16,267 nucleotides of DNA from positions 1 to 16,267 of the forward strand of contig JAPKCZ010000016.1 of NCBI GenBank assembly GCA_028822745.1. Direction: 5' to 3'. The notes below the pieces were generated by a model. That model saw only the letters and a list, made by a program, of their open reading frames with translations, was not told where the DNA came from and did no database searches. The stretch is from Kiritimatiellia bacterium (lineage in GTDB: Bacteria > Verrucomicrobiota > Kiritimatiellia > UBA8416 > JAIOPI01). Both the position numbers and the translations under genes were made by a program. Below, one piece after another: positions 6,867-13,225 of the stretch (position 1 is the first letter of the stretch; each line of letters begins with the position of its first letter).

Positions 6867-7391
6867 ATGCCAAATACCATATGGAAAGAATATGAAGCCA
6901 ACCCGCTGACCCACAGCGCAGCCCACTATTTAATGGCCATCAAAAATTTACTAATCGAACGCGGTTATGCCCGTGTCACGGATGTCGCCCGCGAGTTGAA
7001 TATTACACGTGGCAGCTGCTCCATCAGCCTGAAACCCCTGAAGCAGCGGGGACTGGTAACGGTCGACGAAAACAAATTCCTCAGTCTTTCGGAGGAAGGC
7101 CGTCGCCTCGCCGAATTGGTCGAGCGTAACGACGAAGTGCTACAATCGTTTATGACCGATGTCCTTGGCATCGACAAAGATCAGGCCGAAATTGACGCCT
7201 GTAAGATCGAACACCTACTCAGCATAGAAACAAGTGTGAAAATGGCAAACTTCGTCAAGTTCATTGAGAGCAACCAGCCTGTCACCAAGAATTTCTTAAA
7301 AGCGCTGCATGAGCATCGCCCCGAGTGTAAGGAAAAAACGGAAAACTGCGACTTGTGCGATACACACTGTCTGGCCACGCTGGAACACTAG
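6867..7391 (+). CDS. DtxR-family metal-dependent transcriptional regulator
   Basis: This 174-residue regulator has an N-terminal winged helix (about 15-75), with recognition-helix segment NITRGSCSISLKPLKQRGLV, and then a DtxR-type dimerisation domain. Cys112, Glu115 and His116 in ACKIEHLLS match the primary iron site (Cys102, Glu105, His106) of DtxR/IdeR rather than MntR, which has Glu in place of Cys. The ancillary-site histidine expected near residue 89 is absent (ERNDEVLQ). The SH3-like third domain of DtxR is replaced by a short tail with Cys154, Cys161, Cys164 and Cys168. AAGGAAG precedes ATG 6867-6869. It is the first gene of regulator-feoA-feoB, so iron-responsive control of ferrous iron uptake is the likely role. 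A FeoC-like helper role through the cysteine tail is a speculative alternative. Confidence 0.92.
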   Translation: MPNTIWKEYEANPLTHSAAHYLMAIKNLLIERGYARVTDVARELNITRGSCSISLKPLKQRGLVTVDENKFLSLSEEGRRLAELVERNDEVLQSFMTDVLGIDKDQAEIDACKIEHLLSIETSVKMANFVKFIESNQPVTKNFLKALHEHRPECKEKTENCDLCDTHCLATLEH

Positions 7392-7406
7392 CTCGGGCTT
7401 TCCCCG

Positions 7407-7766
7407 ATGGCGCACACCGCCGAAGCCACCTACGCTCCCCTTTTGGATAACAACATGACGCAACCCAAACGCATACCACTGGTCGATCTAGCGCCGCATA
7501 CATTCGCCGAAATCGCGGATATCGCGGCGCCCGACCAAGAAAAGGAACGCCTGATGTCTCTCGGCGTTTGCCCAGGACGCACCGTCGAATTAGTCATGAC
7601 AGGCGACCCAATGATCATTCGCGTGCTCAGCACACGCGTCGGACTCTCACGACGACTTGCCGAAACCATTGTGGTAGAGCCCTGCCACGACGACTGCGAC
7701 GACGAACACCACGCGCAGGACGCGACGAACGTAAACGAACCCCACCAGAACCCCGCCAACACTTAA
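7407..7766 (+). CDS. feoA: Ferrous iron transport protein A
   Basis: FeoA is a small cytoplasmic SH3-like protein that works with the FeoB iron permease. The core is visible as IPLVDLAPHTFAEI, then KERLMSLGVCPGRTVELVMTGDPMIIRVLSTRVGLSRRLAETIVVE, which contains the family's L-x-x-[LM]G-x-x-[PC]G turn. After the core comes an unusual tail rich in Cys, His and Asp (PCHDDCDDEHH), which looks metal-binding. The 119-residue product starts at ATG 7407, 15 bp after the regulator stop, with no obvious Shine-Dalgarno. An in-frame ATG at 7455 (103 residues, GGATAAC upstream) keeps the whole domain and is an equally good start. It is followed by feoB 14 bp later. Confidence 0.92.
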   Translation: MAHTAEATYAPLLDNNMTQPKRIPLVDLAPHTFAEIADIAAPDQEKERLMSLGVCPGRTVELVMTGDPMIIRVLSTRVGLSRRLAETIVVEPCHDDCDDEHHAQDATNVNEPHQNPANT

Positions 7767-7780
7767 CCACGACTCCATCC

Positions 7781-9853
7781 ATGGCTTGTATTAAAGAAAT
7801 TTTGCCGGAACCCGTCAGCGCAACGCCACGCAAGAAGCGCAAGACAAGCAAACGCCCCCTCAATATCGCGCTTGTTGGCAATCCTAACGCTGGTAAAACG
7901 GCCCTCTTTAACCGACTGACGGGGTTGCGCGCTCGAACAGGCAATTTTCCAGGGACGACAGTCGAACGTCACGTGGGCCGTTTCGACATTGGCAAACATT
8001 CTGTCGAAGTCGTCGACCTGCCCGGCATGTACAGCATGACCCCGGCCACACCAGAAGAGCACGTCGGCCACGACATGCTCTTCGGCAAAATCCCCGGCGT
8101 GGCGCGACCCGACGGCATTGTTTTCATCATCGACGCCGACAATTTGGAACGAAACCTCTTTCTTCTGAGCCAGGTCCGCGAGTTCGACTTCCCCGTGATT
8201 GTCGCACTCAACATGATTGATGTCGCTGCACGGCACGGCATTCAGATCGACACCGAACGCCTCAGCGTGGAGCTAGGCTGCCCGGTTGTGTCCATTATCG
8301 CCAAAACCGGAACAGGCCTAGACACGCTGAAATTGGCCATTAAAAGCTGGATCCCACCCCAGACCCGCACCGTTATTCCGCTTCCCGTTGCCGCCGCTAT
8401 TGACGACTGCGCTTGCGCGGGCTGCTGCGGTTGTGCGTTTAAACAGCGTTTTGATTATACAGAGAAGATCGCAGATCGCTGCTCGCAGCACCCCGCCGTC
8501 GCCTCGCCGCGGCGCACCGAAGCCATCGACCGCATCCTAACCAATACGTTCACCGGCGTACCCGCCTTTTTCGGCGTCATGCTGGCCGTGTTCTATCTCA
8601 TCTTCAGCGCAGCCTCGATTCCCATGGACATGATCGACGGGTTGTTCGTGCACATTGGCGGCTGGATTACCAACACACTCCCCGACGGCGCGCTGCGCAG
8701 CCTGCTCGTTGAGGGCATCATTGGCGGCGTCGGCGGCATCCTCGTCTTCCTGCCACAGATTTGCATTCTCTTTTTCTTCCTGGGCCTGCTGGAGGACACG
8801 GGCTACCTATCGCGCGCGGCCTTTGTCATGGATCGCCTGATGCGCCGTGTCGGTCTCCCCGGATCCGCATTCATTCCTCTGCTATCGTCACACGCTTGTG
8901 CCATTCCCGGCATTATGGCCACACGTGTCATCCGCGATGAACGCGACAGGTTGGTCACCATTCTGATTGCACCATTAATGACCTGCTCTGCTCGCTTGCC
9001 CGTGTATGCCATGGTCACCGCACTGATCTTCCCCGATGAGCCACTCAAAGCGGCCCTCGTTTTCACAGGCGCTTACTCCTTGGGTATCGTCGCCGCACTG
9101 ACCATGGCGTTTGTGTTCAAAAAAACCATTCTGCCCGGGGAGAGTAAACCCATTATTCTCGAACTGCCCGGCTACAAGGTCCCGTGCTTACGCAGCGTCT
9201 TTCTACACACCTATGATCGTGCAAAAATCTTTGTACAACAGGCAGGCACCATGATCCTGCTGATTTCCGTGCTCCTTTGGGCCGCCGCCACCTATCCCAA
9301 ACCCGACAACGTGCCCGAAGAAGTGGTGCTGCTACAACAGAAGGTTGAGCTTGCGACTGCCGCCGGCAACATGGCCGAGGCGGAAACCCTGAAGACCCAG
9401 GCCGCCAACATGCAGCACCAATTCGAACTCGAGTATTCCGTCGCAGGGCGACTCGGCAAGTTCATTGAGCCGGTTGTACGCCCGCTAGGATTCGACTGGC
9501 AGATCGGCATTGGCGTGATGACCTCATTTGCAGCCCGTGAAGTGATTGTCTCCACGCTGTCTATTGTATACGGGGTTGGAGCCGACGCCGGCGAAGAGAA
9601 TCCAGTGGGATTGTATGACACCCTGCGCAAAGCGACGCGCGCCGACGGATCGGCCGTTTTCACGACCGCGACGGGCTTAAGTCTATTGGTTTTCTATGTT
9701 CTGGCGATGCAATGCCTGCCGACCCAGATCGTCACCAAACGTGAAACAGGCTCCTGGAAATGGGCCATATTTCAATTGGTCTACATGACCGTGCTCGCCT
9801 ACGGGGCCTCCTTTGCCACCTTTCAAGGCCTGCGCCTGCTGGGAATCAGCTAA
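7781..9853 (+). CDS. feoB: Ferrous iron transport protein B
   Basis: FeoB is the inner-membrane Fe(II) permease with a cytoplasmic G domain. The 690-residue protein shows G1 GNPNAGKT (33-40), the G2 threonine in NFPGTTVE (55-62), G3 DLPG (79-82), G4 NMID (144-147) and a G5-like SIIAKTG (171-177). A cysteine cluster (Cys210, 212, 215, 216, 218 and Cys234) links the G domain to the membrane part. The transmembrane region starts near residue 260 and contains two Gate-type repeats, a charged loop after the KPDNVPEEVV segment and the conserved C-terminal LAMQCLPTQIVTKRETGSWKWA motif. I use ATG 7781. The same frame stays open upstream to 7568, but that part overlaps feoA and reads as arginine-rich shadow sequence. 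A 27-residue basic extension precedes the G domain. No Shine-Dalgarno is evident, so translational coupling to feoA is likely. Confidence 0.98.
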   Translation: MACIKEILPEPVSATPRKKRKTSKRPLNIALVGNPNAGKTALFNRLTGLRARTGNFPGTTVERHVGRFDIGKHSVEVVDLPGMYSMTPATPEEHVGHDMLFGKIPGVARPDGIVFIIDADNLERNLFLLSQVREFDFPVIVALNMIDVAARHGIQIDTERLSVELGCPVVSIIAKTGTGLDTLKLAIKSWIPPQTRTVIPLPVAAAIDDCACAGCCGCAFKQRFDYTEKIADRCSQHPAVASPRRTEAIDRILTNTFTGVPAFFGVMLAVFYLIFSAASIPMDMIDGLFVHIGGWITNTLPDGALRSLLVEGIIGGVGGILVFLPQICILFFFLGLLEDTGYLSRAAFVMDRLMRRVGLPGSAFIPLLSSHACAIPGIMATRVIRDERDRLVTILIAPLMTCSARLPVYAMVTALIFPDEPLKAALVFTGAYSLGIVAALTMAFVFKKTILPGESKPIILELPGYKVPCLRSVFLHTYDRAKIFVQQAGTMILLISVLLWAAATYPKPDNVPEEVVLLQQKVELATAAGNMAEAETLKTQAANMQHQFELEYSVAGRLGKFIEPVVRPLGFDWQIGIGVMTSFAAREVIVSTLSIVYGVGADAGEENPVGLYDTLRKATRADGSAVFTTATGLSLLVFYVLAMQCLPTQIVTKRETGSWKWAIFQLVYMTVLAYGASFATFQGLRLLGIS

Positions 9854-9901
9854 TGGGGCAGCGGGTCAGGCCCTAGAACAGTGCCGACTTCACCCTGCTT
9901 C

Positions 9902-9931
9902 TTGACACGTCACCGACACGGCGTGCATAGT
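9902..9931 (+). promoter_or_regulatory. Sigma-70-like promoter for argC
   Basis: A perfect -35 box TTGACA (9902-9907) is followed after 18 bp by CATAGT (9926-9931, four of six -10 bases). It lies 29 bp before the argC start codon, in the 107-bp gap after feoB. This implies that argC is transcribed independently of the iron operon. Confidence 0.5.
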
Positions 9932-9945
9932 TCGGCCTTCACAGC

Positions 9946-9954
9946 AAGGGAGGT
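9946..9954 (+). promoter_or_regulatory. Strong Shine-Dalgarno of argC
   Basis: AAGGGAGGT ends six bases before ATG 9961-9963. It is one of the strongest ribosome-binding sites in the window and fixes the argC start. Confidence 0.8.
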
Positions 9955-9960
9955 AGAACG

Positions 9961-11019
9961 ATGATTAAGGCCAAAATAATTGGCGCGAGCGGCTACGGCG
10001 GCATCGGCGTAGCCGAACTCTTGCTCAGCCACCCTGAAGCCGAAATCGTCGCCCTCGTCGGCGTGGACCCAGTTAATGTGCCCATCAGCGACGTCTATCC
10101 GCATCTGAGCGGTTACCTCGACATGCCCATTCTCGCCGCAGACGACCCAAAAGCGCAGGTCGATGCGGATGTCGTCTTCATGGCGACACCCGACCGTGTC
10201 GGCATGCAGCTGGCACAGTCCGAACTCGACAAAGGCGCCAAAGTCATCGATTTCAGCGGCGATTTTCGTTTCAACACCCCCGACGCTTATTGCGACTATG
10301 CCACACGCATCGGCCTCGCACCGGATCATCTGGCCCCCACCCTTCTGTCCGATTCTGTCTACGGCCTAACCGAGTTGCACCGTGACGCATTGAAAGCCGG
10401 CCCATCGGTGGTCGGTAATCCCGGGTGCTTCGCTGTCAGCTGCCTGCTCGGACTGGCGCCGGCCGTCGCCGCGAAACTCGTGACCCCGGACAGCATCATC
10501 TGTGACTGCAAAACCGGTGTCTCCGGCGCCGGCAAAAAGGCTAGCGCCGCATTTCATTTTCCAGCACGTCACGAAAACATGAATGCCTATCGTCTGAGCG
10601 GCCACCAACACGTTTGCGAAATTGAACATGAACTGAACCTGCTTTCGGGCACGGCGTTCAACGTCACATTCACCGCGCAAGTGGTTCCAATGACGCGTGG
10701 CATCATGACAACACTCTATGGCACGCTGAGCGACACATACACAGAAGCGGACGTGCTCGACATCTATAAGAAACATTACGCCAACGATCCATTCGTTCGC
10801 GTGTTTCCCAGCGACGCCGGCATCGGCACGGCCCACGTCCGTGGCAGCAACCGTTGCCTGCTCATGGTGAGTGTTGACGAACGTACGCATCGCCTGCGCA
10901 TCGTGTCCCATATTGACAATCTGATGAAAGGTCAGGCCGGATCCGCCGTTCAGAACATGAACGTGCTGTTCGGATGCCCTGAAACCATGGGCCTCGATCG
11001 CCCCGGCAACTATCCGTGA
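9961..11019 (+). CDS. argC: N-acetyl-gamma-glutamyl-phosphate reductase
   Basis: ArgC reduces N-acetyl-gamma-glutamyl phosphate to N-acetylglutamate semialdehyde with NADPH, the third step of arginine biosynthesis in the cytoplasm. The 352-residue protein has normal length. The Rossmann motif IIGASGYGGIGVAELL (6-21) and the ATPDRVG and DFSGDFR segments are present. The catalytic cysteine is Cys156 in VGNPGCFAVS, and the active-site histidine is in the RLSGHQHVCEIEHEL block (His217). The C-terminal QAGSAVQNMNVLFGCPE matches the family terminus. Glycine-rich TGVSGAGKKAS (185-195) is also conserved. It appears to be a stand-alone arginine gene here; the neighbours on both sides belong to other processes. 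Confidence 0.97.
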   Translation: MIKAKIIGASGYGGIGVAELLLSHPEAEIVALVGVDPVNVPISDVYPHLSGYLDMPILAADDPKAQVDADVVFMATPDRVGMQLAQSELDKGAKVIDFSGDFRFNTPDAYCDYATRIGLAPDHLAPTLLSDSVYGLTELHRDALKAGPSVVGNPGCFAVSCLLGLAPAVAAKLVTPDSIICDCKTGVSGAGKKASAAFHFPARHENMNAYRLSGHQHVCEIEHELNLLSGTAFNVTFTAQVVPMTRGIMTTLYGTLSDTYTEADVLDIYKKHYANDPFVRVFPSDAGIGTAHVRGSNRCLLMVSVDERTHRLRIVSHIDNLMKGQAGSAVQNMNVLFGCPETMGLDRPGNYP

Positions 11020-11085
11020 GTAACATTTCCCAGCGCATTACGCATCGGGTCGATTCAAAATAAACATCAAATAGGAGAACAGATC

Positions 11086-11526
11086 ATGGACGAAGGAAAA
11101 TCAGCGAAAACGGTTATCGGCGACGACGTCGAAATCACAGGCACCATCAACAGCACAAGCGACGTTCAATTCGCGGGCACGCTGAATGGCGACCTGAATT
11201 GCAGCGGACACGCAGTGATCACGAAATCGGCGACCATCAAGGGCAACATTTCCTCCAATGGCGCTACCGTTGAGGGCAAAGTGACCGGCAACGTCGTCGC
11301 AAAAGACCGCATCGAACTGAAAACCTCGGCGCGACTGACGGGCGACATCAAATCCAAGCGCCTTACGGTCGAAGACGGCGTCACCTTTGTCGGCAAAGCG
11401 GAAGTCACGCCCTCCGGCACCACGGGTACCAGCACCACGGATACCAGCAGCAGTGCACCAAGCCAGGGTGCGCCGACAGAAAATGTCGCCGACGAAAAAG
11501 GCAAGGGCCCTTTCAGCCGTAAATAA
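11086..11526 (+). CDS. Bactofilin (polymer-forming cytoskeletal protein)
   Basis: Bactofilins polymerise without nucleotide into filaments that position cell-wall and other factors. The 146-residue protein has the usual plan: a short N-terminal tail (1-8), a right-handed beta-helix of repeated rungs (about 9-108: TVIGDDVEITGTINSTSDVQ, then GTLNGDL, ATIKGNI, ATVEGKVTGN, ARLTGDIKS and so on), and a disordered Thr/Ser/Pro tail ending in basic FSRK. AGGAG lies eight bases before ATG 11086-11088. It is followed 74 bp downstream by a second, zinc-ribbon bactofilin on the same strand, and the two probably form mixed or paired filaments. Confidence 0.95.
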   Translation: MDEGKSAKTVIGDDVEITGTINSTSDVQFAGTLNGDLNCSGHAVITKSATIKGNISSNGATVEGKVTGNVVAKDRIELKTSARLTGDIKSKRLTVEDGVTFVGKAEVTPSGTTGTSTTDTSSSAPSQGAPTENVADEKGKGPFSRK

Positions 11527-11548
11527 CCCCAATAGTTCACCGACCCAC

Positions 11549-11598
11549 GTGAGCCACGAACCGCCACCATGCGAGCCAAACAAGGCTCACAAGGCGGT
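11549..11598 (+). promoter_or_regulatory. Interleaved inverted repeats before the second bactofilin start
   Basis: GTGAGCC (11549-11555) can pair with GGCTCAC (11584-11590), and ACCGCC (11560-11565) can pair with GGCGGT (11593-11598). The order A-B-A'-B' is that of an H-type pseudoknot. The last arm overlaps the AAGGCGG (11591-11597) that would serve as Shine-Dalgarno for GTG 11601. A competing small hairpin, GAGCC (11573-11577) with GGCTC (11584-11588), is also possible. It could gate translation, but arms of 6-7 bp may be chance. Confidence 0.25.
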
Positions 11599-11600
11599 GC

Positions 11601-12380
11601 GTGCCTGACGCGGCCAAACGCCCACTTGCGGACATGGCCAAACGAAACATTCATAAGACACAGGTCATTGACGGCTTCAGTTCACTGCAAGCCGTCAAGC
11701 GCTCAGGCAAAGGCACGCAAGAGGCCAAATTTCGAGAATCATCCAGCCGTTTGCCGGATCGAAAGCCTGAAACGCCGTCCGACAAAAACCCACTTGCGGC
11801 CAAGCGCATCGGCAGCACTGCCATGCCCGCGAAGCATCACCTGACCTGTTATGAGTGCGGATTTGAATTCGTACTCACCGGACGCCTCGAGGATACGTAT
11901 TGCGCCAAATGCCGCAAGACCCTCAAAGCCGGCCACCACACGATTTCGGGAGAATGGACGGTCGACCTCAAAACACTGGGCACGATTGACGTCAGACCCA
12001 GCGCACGCGCCGATGGCGTCGCGCTTGTTTGCGGCAATTTGGTCATCGCAGGCGACGTATCAACATGCGACATCACCGTCTGCCGCACGGCGACGTTTTG
12101 CGAAGGCGCTATCTTCGATTTGGACAGAATTCAGTTCTGTGATGTGGAAATTGGTGAAAACTATTCCCTATCCCTTGACCATGATCTGGCGTGTCGCCAT
12201 TTGAATGTGAAAGGCCACCTGCAGGCCAACGCCACGCTGAGCGGGCGCATGTCGGTCGCATGTGGTGCCGCATTCAAAGGAACATTGAGTGCGATTGGCT
12301 TAACGATGGAGGACGGCGCCAGCCTCTGTGCCGACCTGAATTTGCACACGCCCAAGCAAAACCACCCCGCCCCCTCCTGA
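11601..12380 (+). CDS. Bactofilin-like protein with an N-terminal zinc ribbon
   Basis: This 259-residue protein has three parts. Residues 1-78 are a basic, probably disordered region (MAKRNIHKTQVIDGFSSLQ onward). Residues 80-108 form a zinc ribbon with two CxxC pairs (Cys83/Cys86 and Cys101/Cys104). Residues 115-250 form a beta-helix of bactofilin type, with rung-like repeats such as TIDVRPSARADGVALVCGNL and TLSGRMSVACGAAFKGTLSA. The beta-helix is unusually rich in cysteine. The ribbon may bind nucleic acid or a partner, and the helix probably polymerises or co-assembles with the neighbouring bactofilin. GTG 11601 has AAGGCGG three bases upstream. ATG 11634 (MAKRNIHK) removes 11 residues and is a good alternative, because it opens on what looks like a natural N-terminus. 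Confidence 0.85.
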   Translation: MPDAAKRPLADMAKRNIHKTQVIDGFSSLQAVKRSGKGTQEAKFRESSSRLPDRKPETPSDKNPLAAKRIGSTAMPAKHHLTCYECGFEFVLTGRLEDTYCAKCRKTLKAGHHTISGEWTVDLKTLGTIDVRPSARADGVALVCGNLVIAGDVSTCDITVCRTATFCEGAIFDLDRIQFCDVEIGENYSLSLDHDLACRHLNVKGHLQANATLSGRMSVACGAAFKGTLSAIGLTMEDGASLCADLNLHTPKQNHPAPS

Positions 12381-12386
12381 AACTTG

Positions 12387-12635
12387 CCTCCGTGACCCCC
12401 ATGGTTAATCCCTTCTCCCCCCTTCAACCCAGAACGATGAACAGTTAACAGTTAACAGTAAGCAGTGAACCCAGCACAAAGCACGGCTGTTCCCTCTAAA
12501 ACCCCTTCGTGCCCTTTTTACCTTCGTGGTTAAAAACCCAGCACAGTGAACAGCGAACCCAGAACGAAGAACAGTGAACGACGAACGAAGAACAGTATTC
12601 CCCTCAGCGCCCTCCGTGACCTCCGTGGTGAATCT
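12387..12635. repeat. Composite interspersed repeat array, alternating B-A-B-A-B
   Basis: Two degenerate motifs alternate in this non-coding stretch. Motif B is a C/T-rich CCTNCGTGNCCTNCGTGGTNAA unit, seen at 12387-12410, 12504-12535 (with CCTTCGTG twice, at 12504 and 12521) and 12611-12635 (CCTCCGTG at 12611 and again at 12621-12628 as CTCCGTGG). Motif A is purine-rich, built of GAACAGTGAAC/GTTAACAG words, at 12428-12482 and 12537-12597; both A copies contain CCCAGAACGA (12428 and 12558). On the minus strand B reads as the TTEVTEGAEG/NHGGHGG-type peptides often mis-annotated as short proteins. There is no regular spacer/repeat periodicity, no cas gene and no transposase nearby. Confidence 0.75.
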
Positions 12636-12703
12636 TCTCATTGCCCTGTAGGGTGGCGACGAATCGCAAATGCGCCAATTCTGACGATTTGATGACACAA
12701 GCA

Positions 12704-12732
12704 TTGCCGCAATGGCAGGATCGGTCTACATT
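12704..12732 (+). promoter_or_regulatory. Sigma-70-like promoter for the DUF3127-dgt operon
   Basis: TTGCCG (12704-12709) and TACATT (12727-12732) each match four of six consensus bases, with an ideal 17-bp spacer. The -35 is embedded in a small palindrome, CATTG-CCG-CAATG (12702-12714), which could be an operator. The rest of 12636-12805 shows only a short GCGA-CGAA-TCGC hairpin (12656-12667) and no gene. Confidence 0.45.
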
Positions 12733-12805
12733 GGTGTGATCGAGAAAGCAGTGTCGTCCGCCACGCGGGGAACACCTAATTACACCAGACGACAGGAGAA
12801 TTGTT

Positions 12806-13213
12806 GTGCCAAGTTATGATATAACCGGAACCGTAAAAGAAGTGATGGACGAAGTGACATTCGGAAGCGGTTTCAATAAACGTGAATTTGTTGTTACAAG
12901 CGAAGATGATCGTTTTCCACAGGACATTAAGTTTGAGTGCGTCAAAGACAAATGCGCGCTACTGAACGATGTGCAGCCCGGGCAACGTCTCACCGTGACG
13001 TTTGATTTGCGCGGCAACAACAAGAACAGCACGGGGCGCTATTTCGTCAACTTGACCGCGTGGCGACTACAGGCGGCCGGCGAGGGCGGCGGCGGAGCTG
13101 CTGCACCTGCGCCACAGGACAATCAAAGCGTCAGTGCAGCACCGGCGCCAGATGGTCCCCCGCTGGATCAGATCGCCGAACCGTTTAACGACCCTGACAA
13201 CCTTCCCTTTTAA
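12806..13213 (+). CDS. DUF3127 protein, SSB-like OB fold with acidic C-terminal tip
   Basis: This 135-residue protein matches the DUF3127 family. Residues 1-90 resemble a small OB fold: SYDITGTVKEVMDEVTFGSGFNKREFVV, then IKFECVKDK, PGQRLTVTFDLRG and GRYFVNLTAWRLQ, the last close to the strand seen in single-stranded-DNA-binding proteins. Residues 91-124 are a Gly/Ala/Pro/Gln linker, and the C-terminus is EPFNDPDNLPF. That acidic tip ending in LPF resembles the SSB C-terminal tip (DDDIPF type) that recruits partner enzymes. A role in binding single-stranded nucleic acid is inference; the family has no established function that I know. GTG 12806 has AGGAG (12794-12798) seven bases upstream. It lies 12 bp before dgt, so the two are almost certainly one operon. 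Confidence 0.87.
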   Translation: MPSYDITGTVKEVMDEVTFGSGFNKREFVVTSEDDRFPQDIKFECVKDKCALLNDVQPGQRLTVTFDLRGNNKNSTGRYFVNLTAWRLQAAGEGGGGAAAPAPQDNQSVSAAPAPDGPPLDQIAEPFNDPDNLPF

Positions 13214-13225
13214 GCCCTCCATTAC

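Noticed and set aside
7568..7780. N-terminal extension of feoB by 71 residues
   Set aside because: This part overlaps feoA in another frame, is arginine-rich shadow sequence, and has no homology-like pattern before ATG 7781.
12387..12635. Repeat array as a CRISPR
   Set aside because: The units are degenerate, irregularly spaced and alternate with a second repeat instead of unique spacers. There is no cas gene in the window.
12161..12704. Minus-strand ORFs over the repeat array (NHGGHGG- and TTEVTEGAEG-like peptides)
   Set aside because: They are translations of the interspersed repeat, have no ribosome-binding site or domain, and belong to a known class of spurious ORFs.
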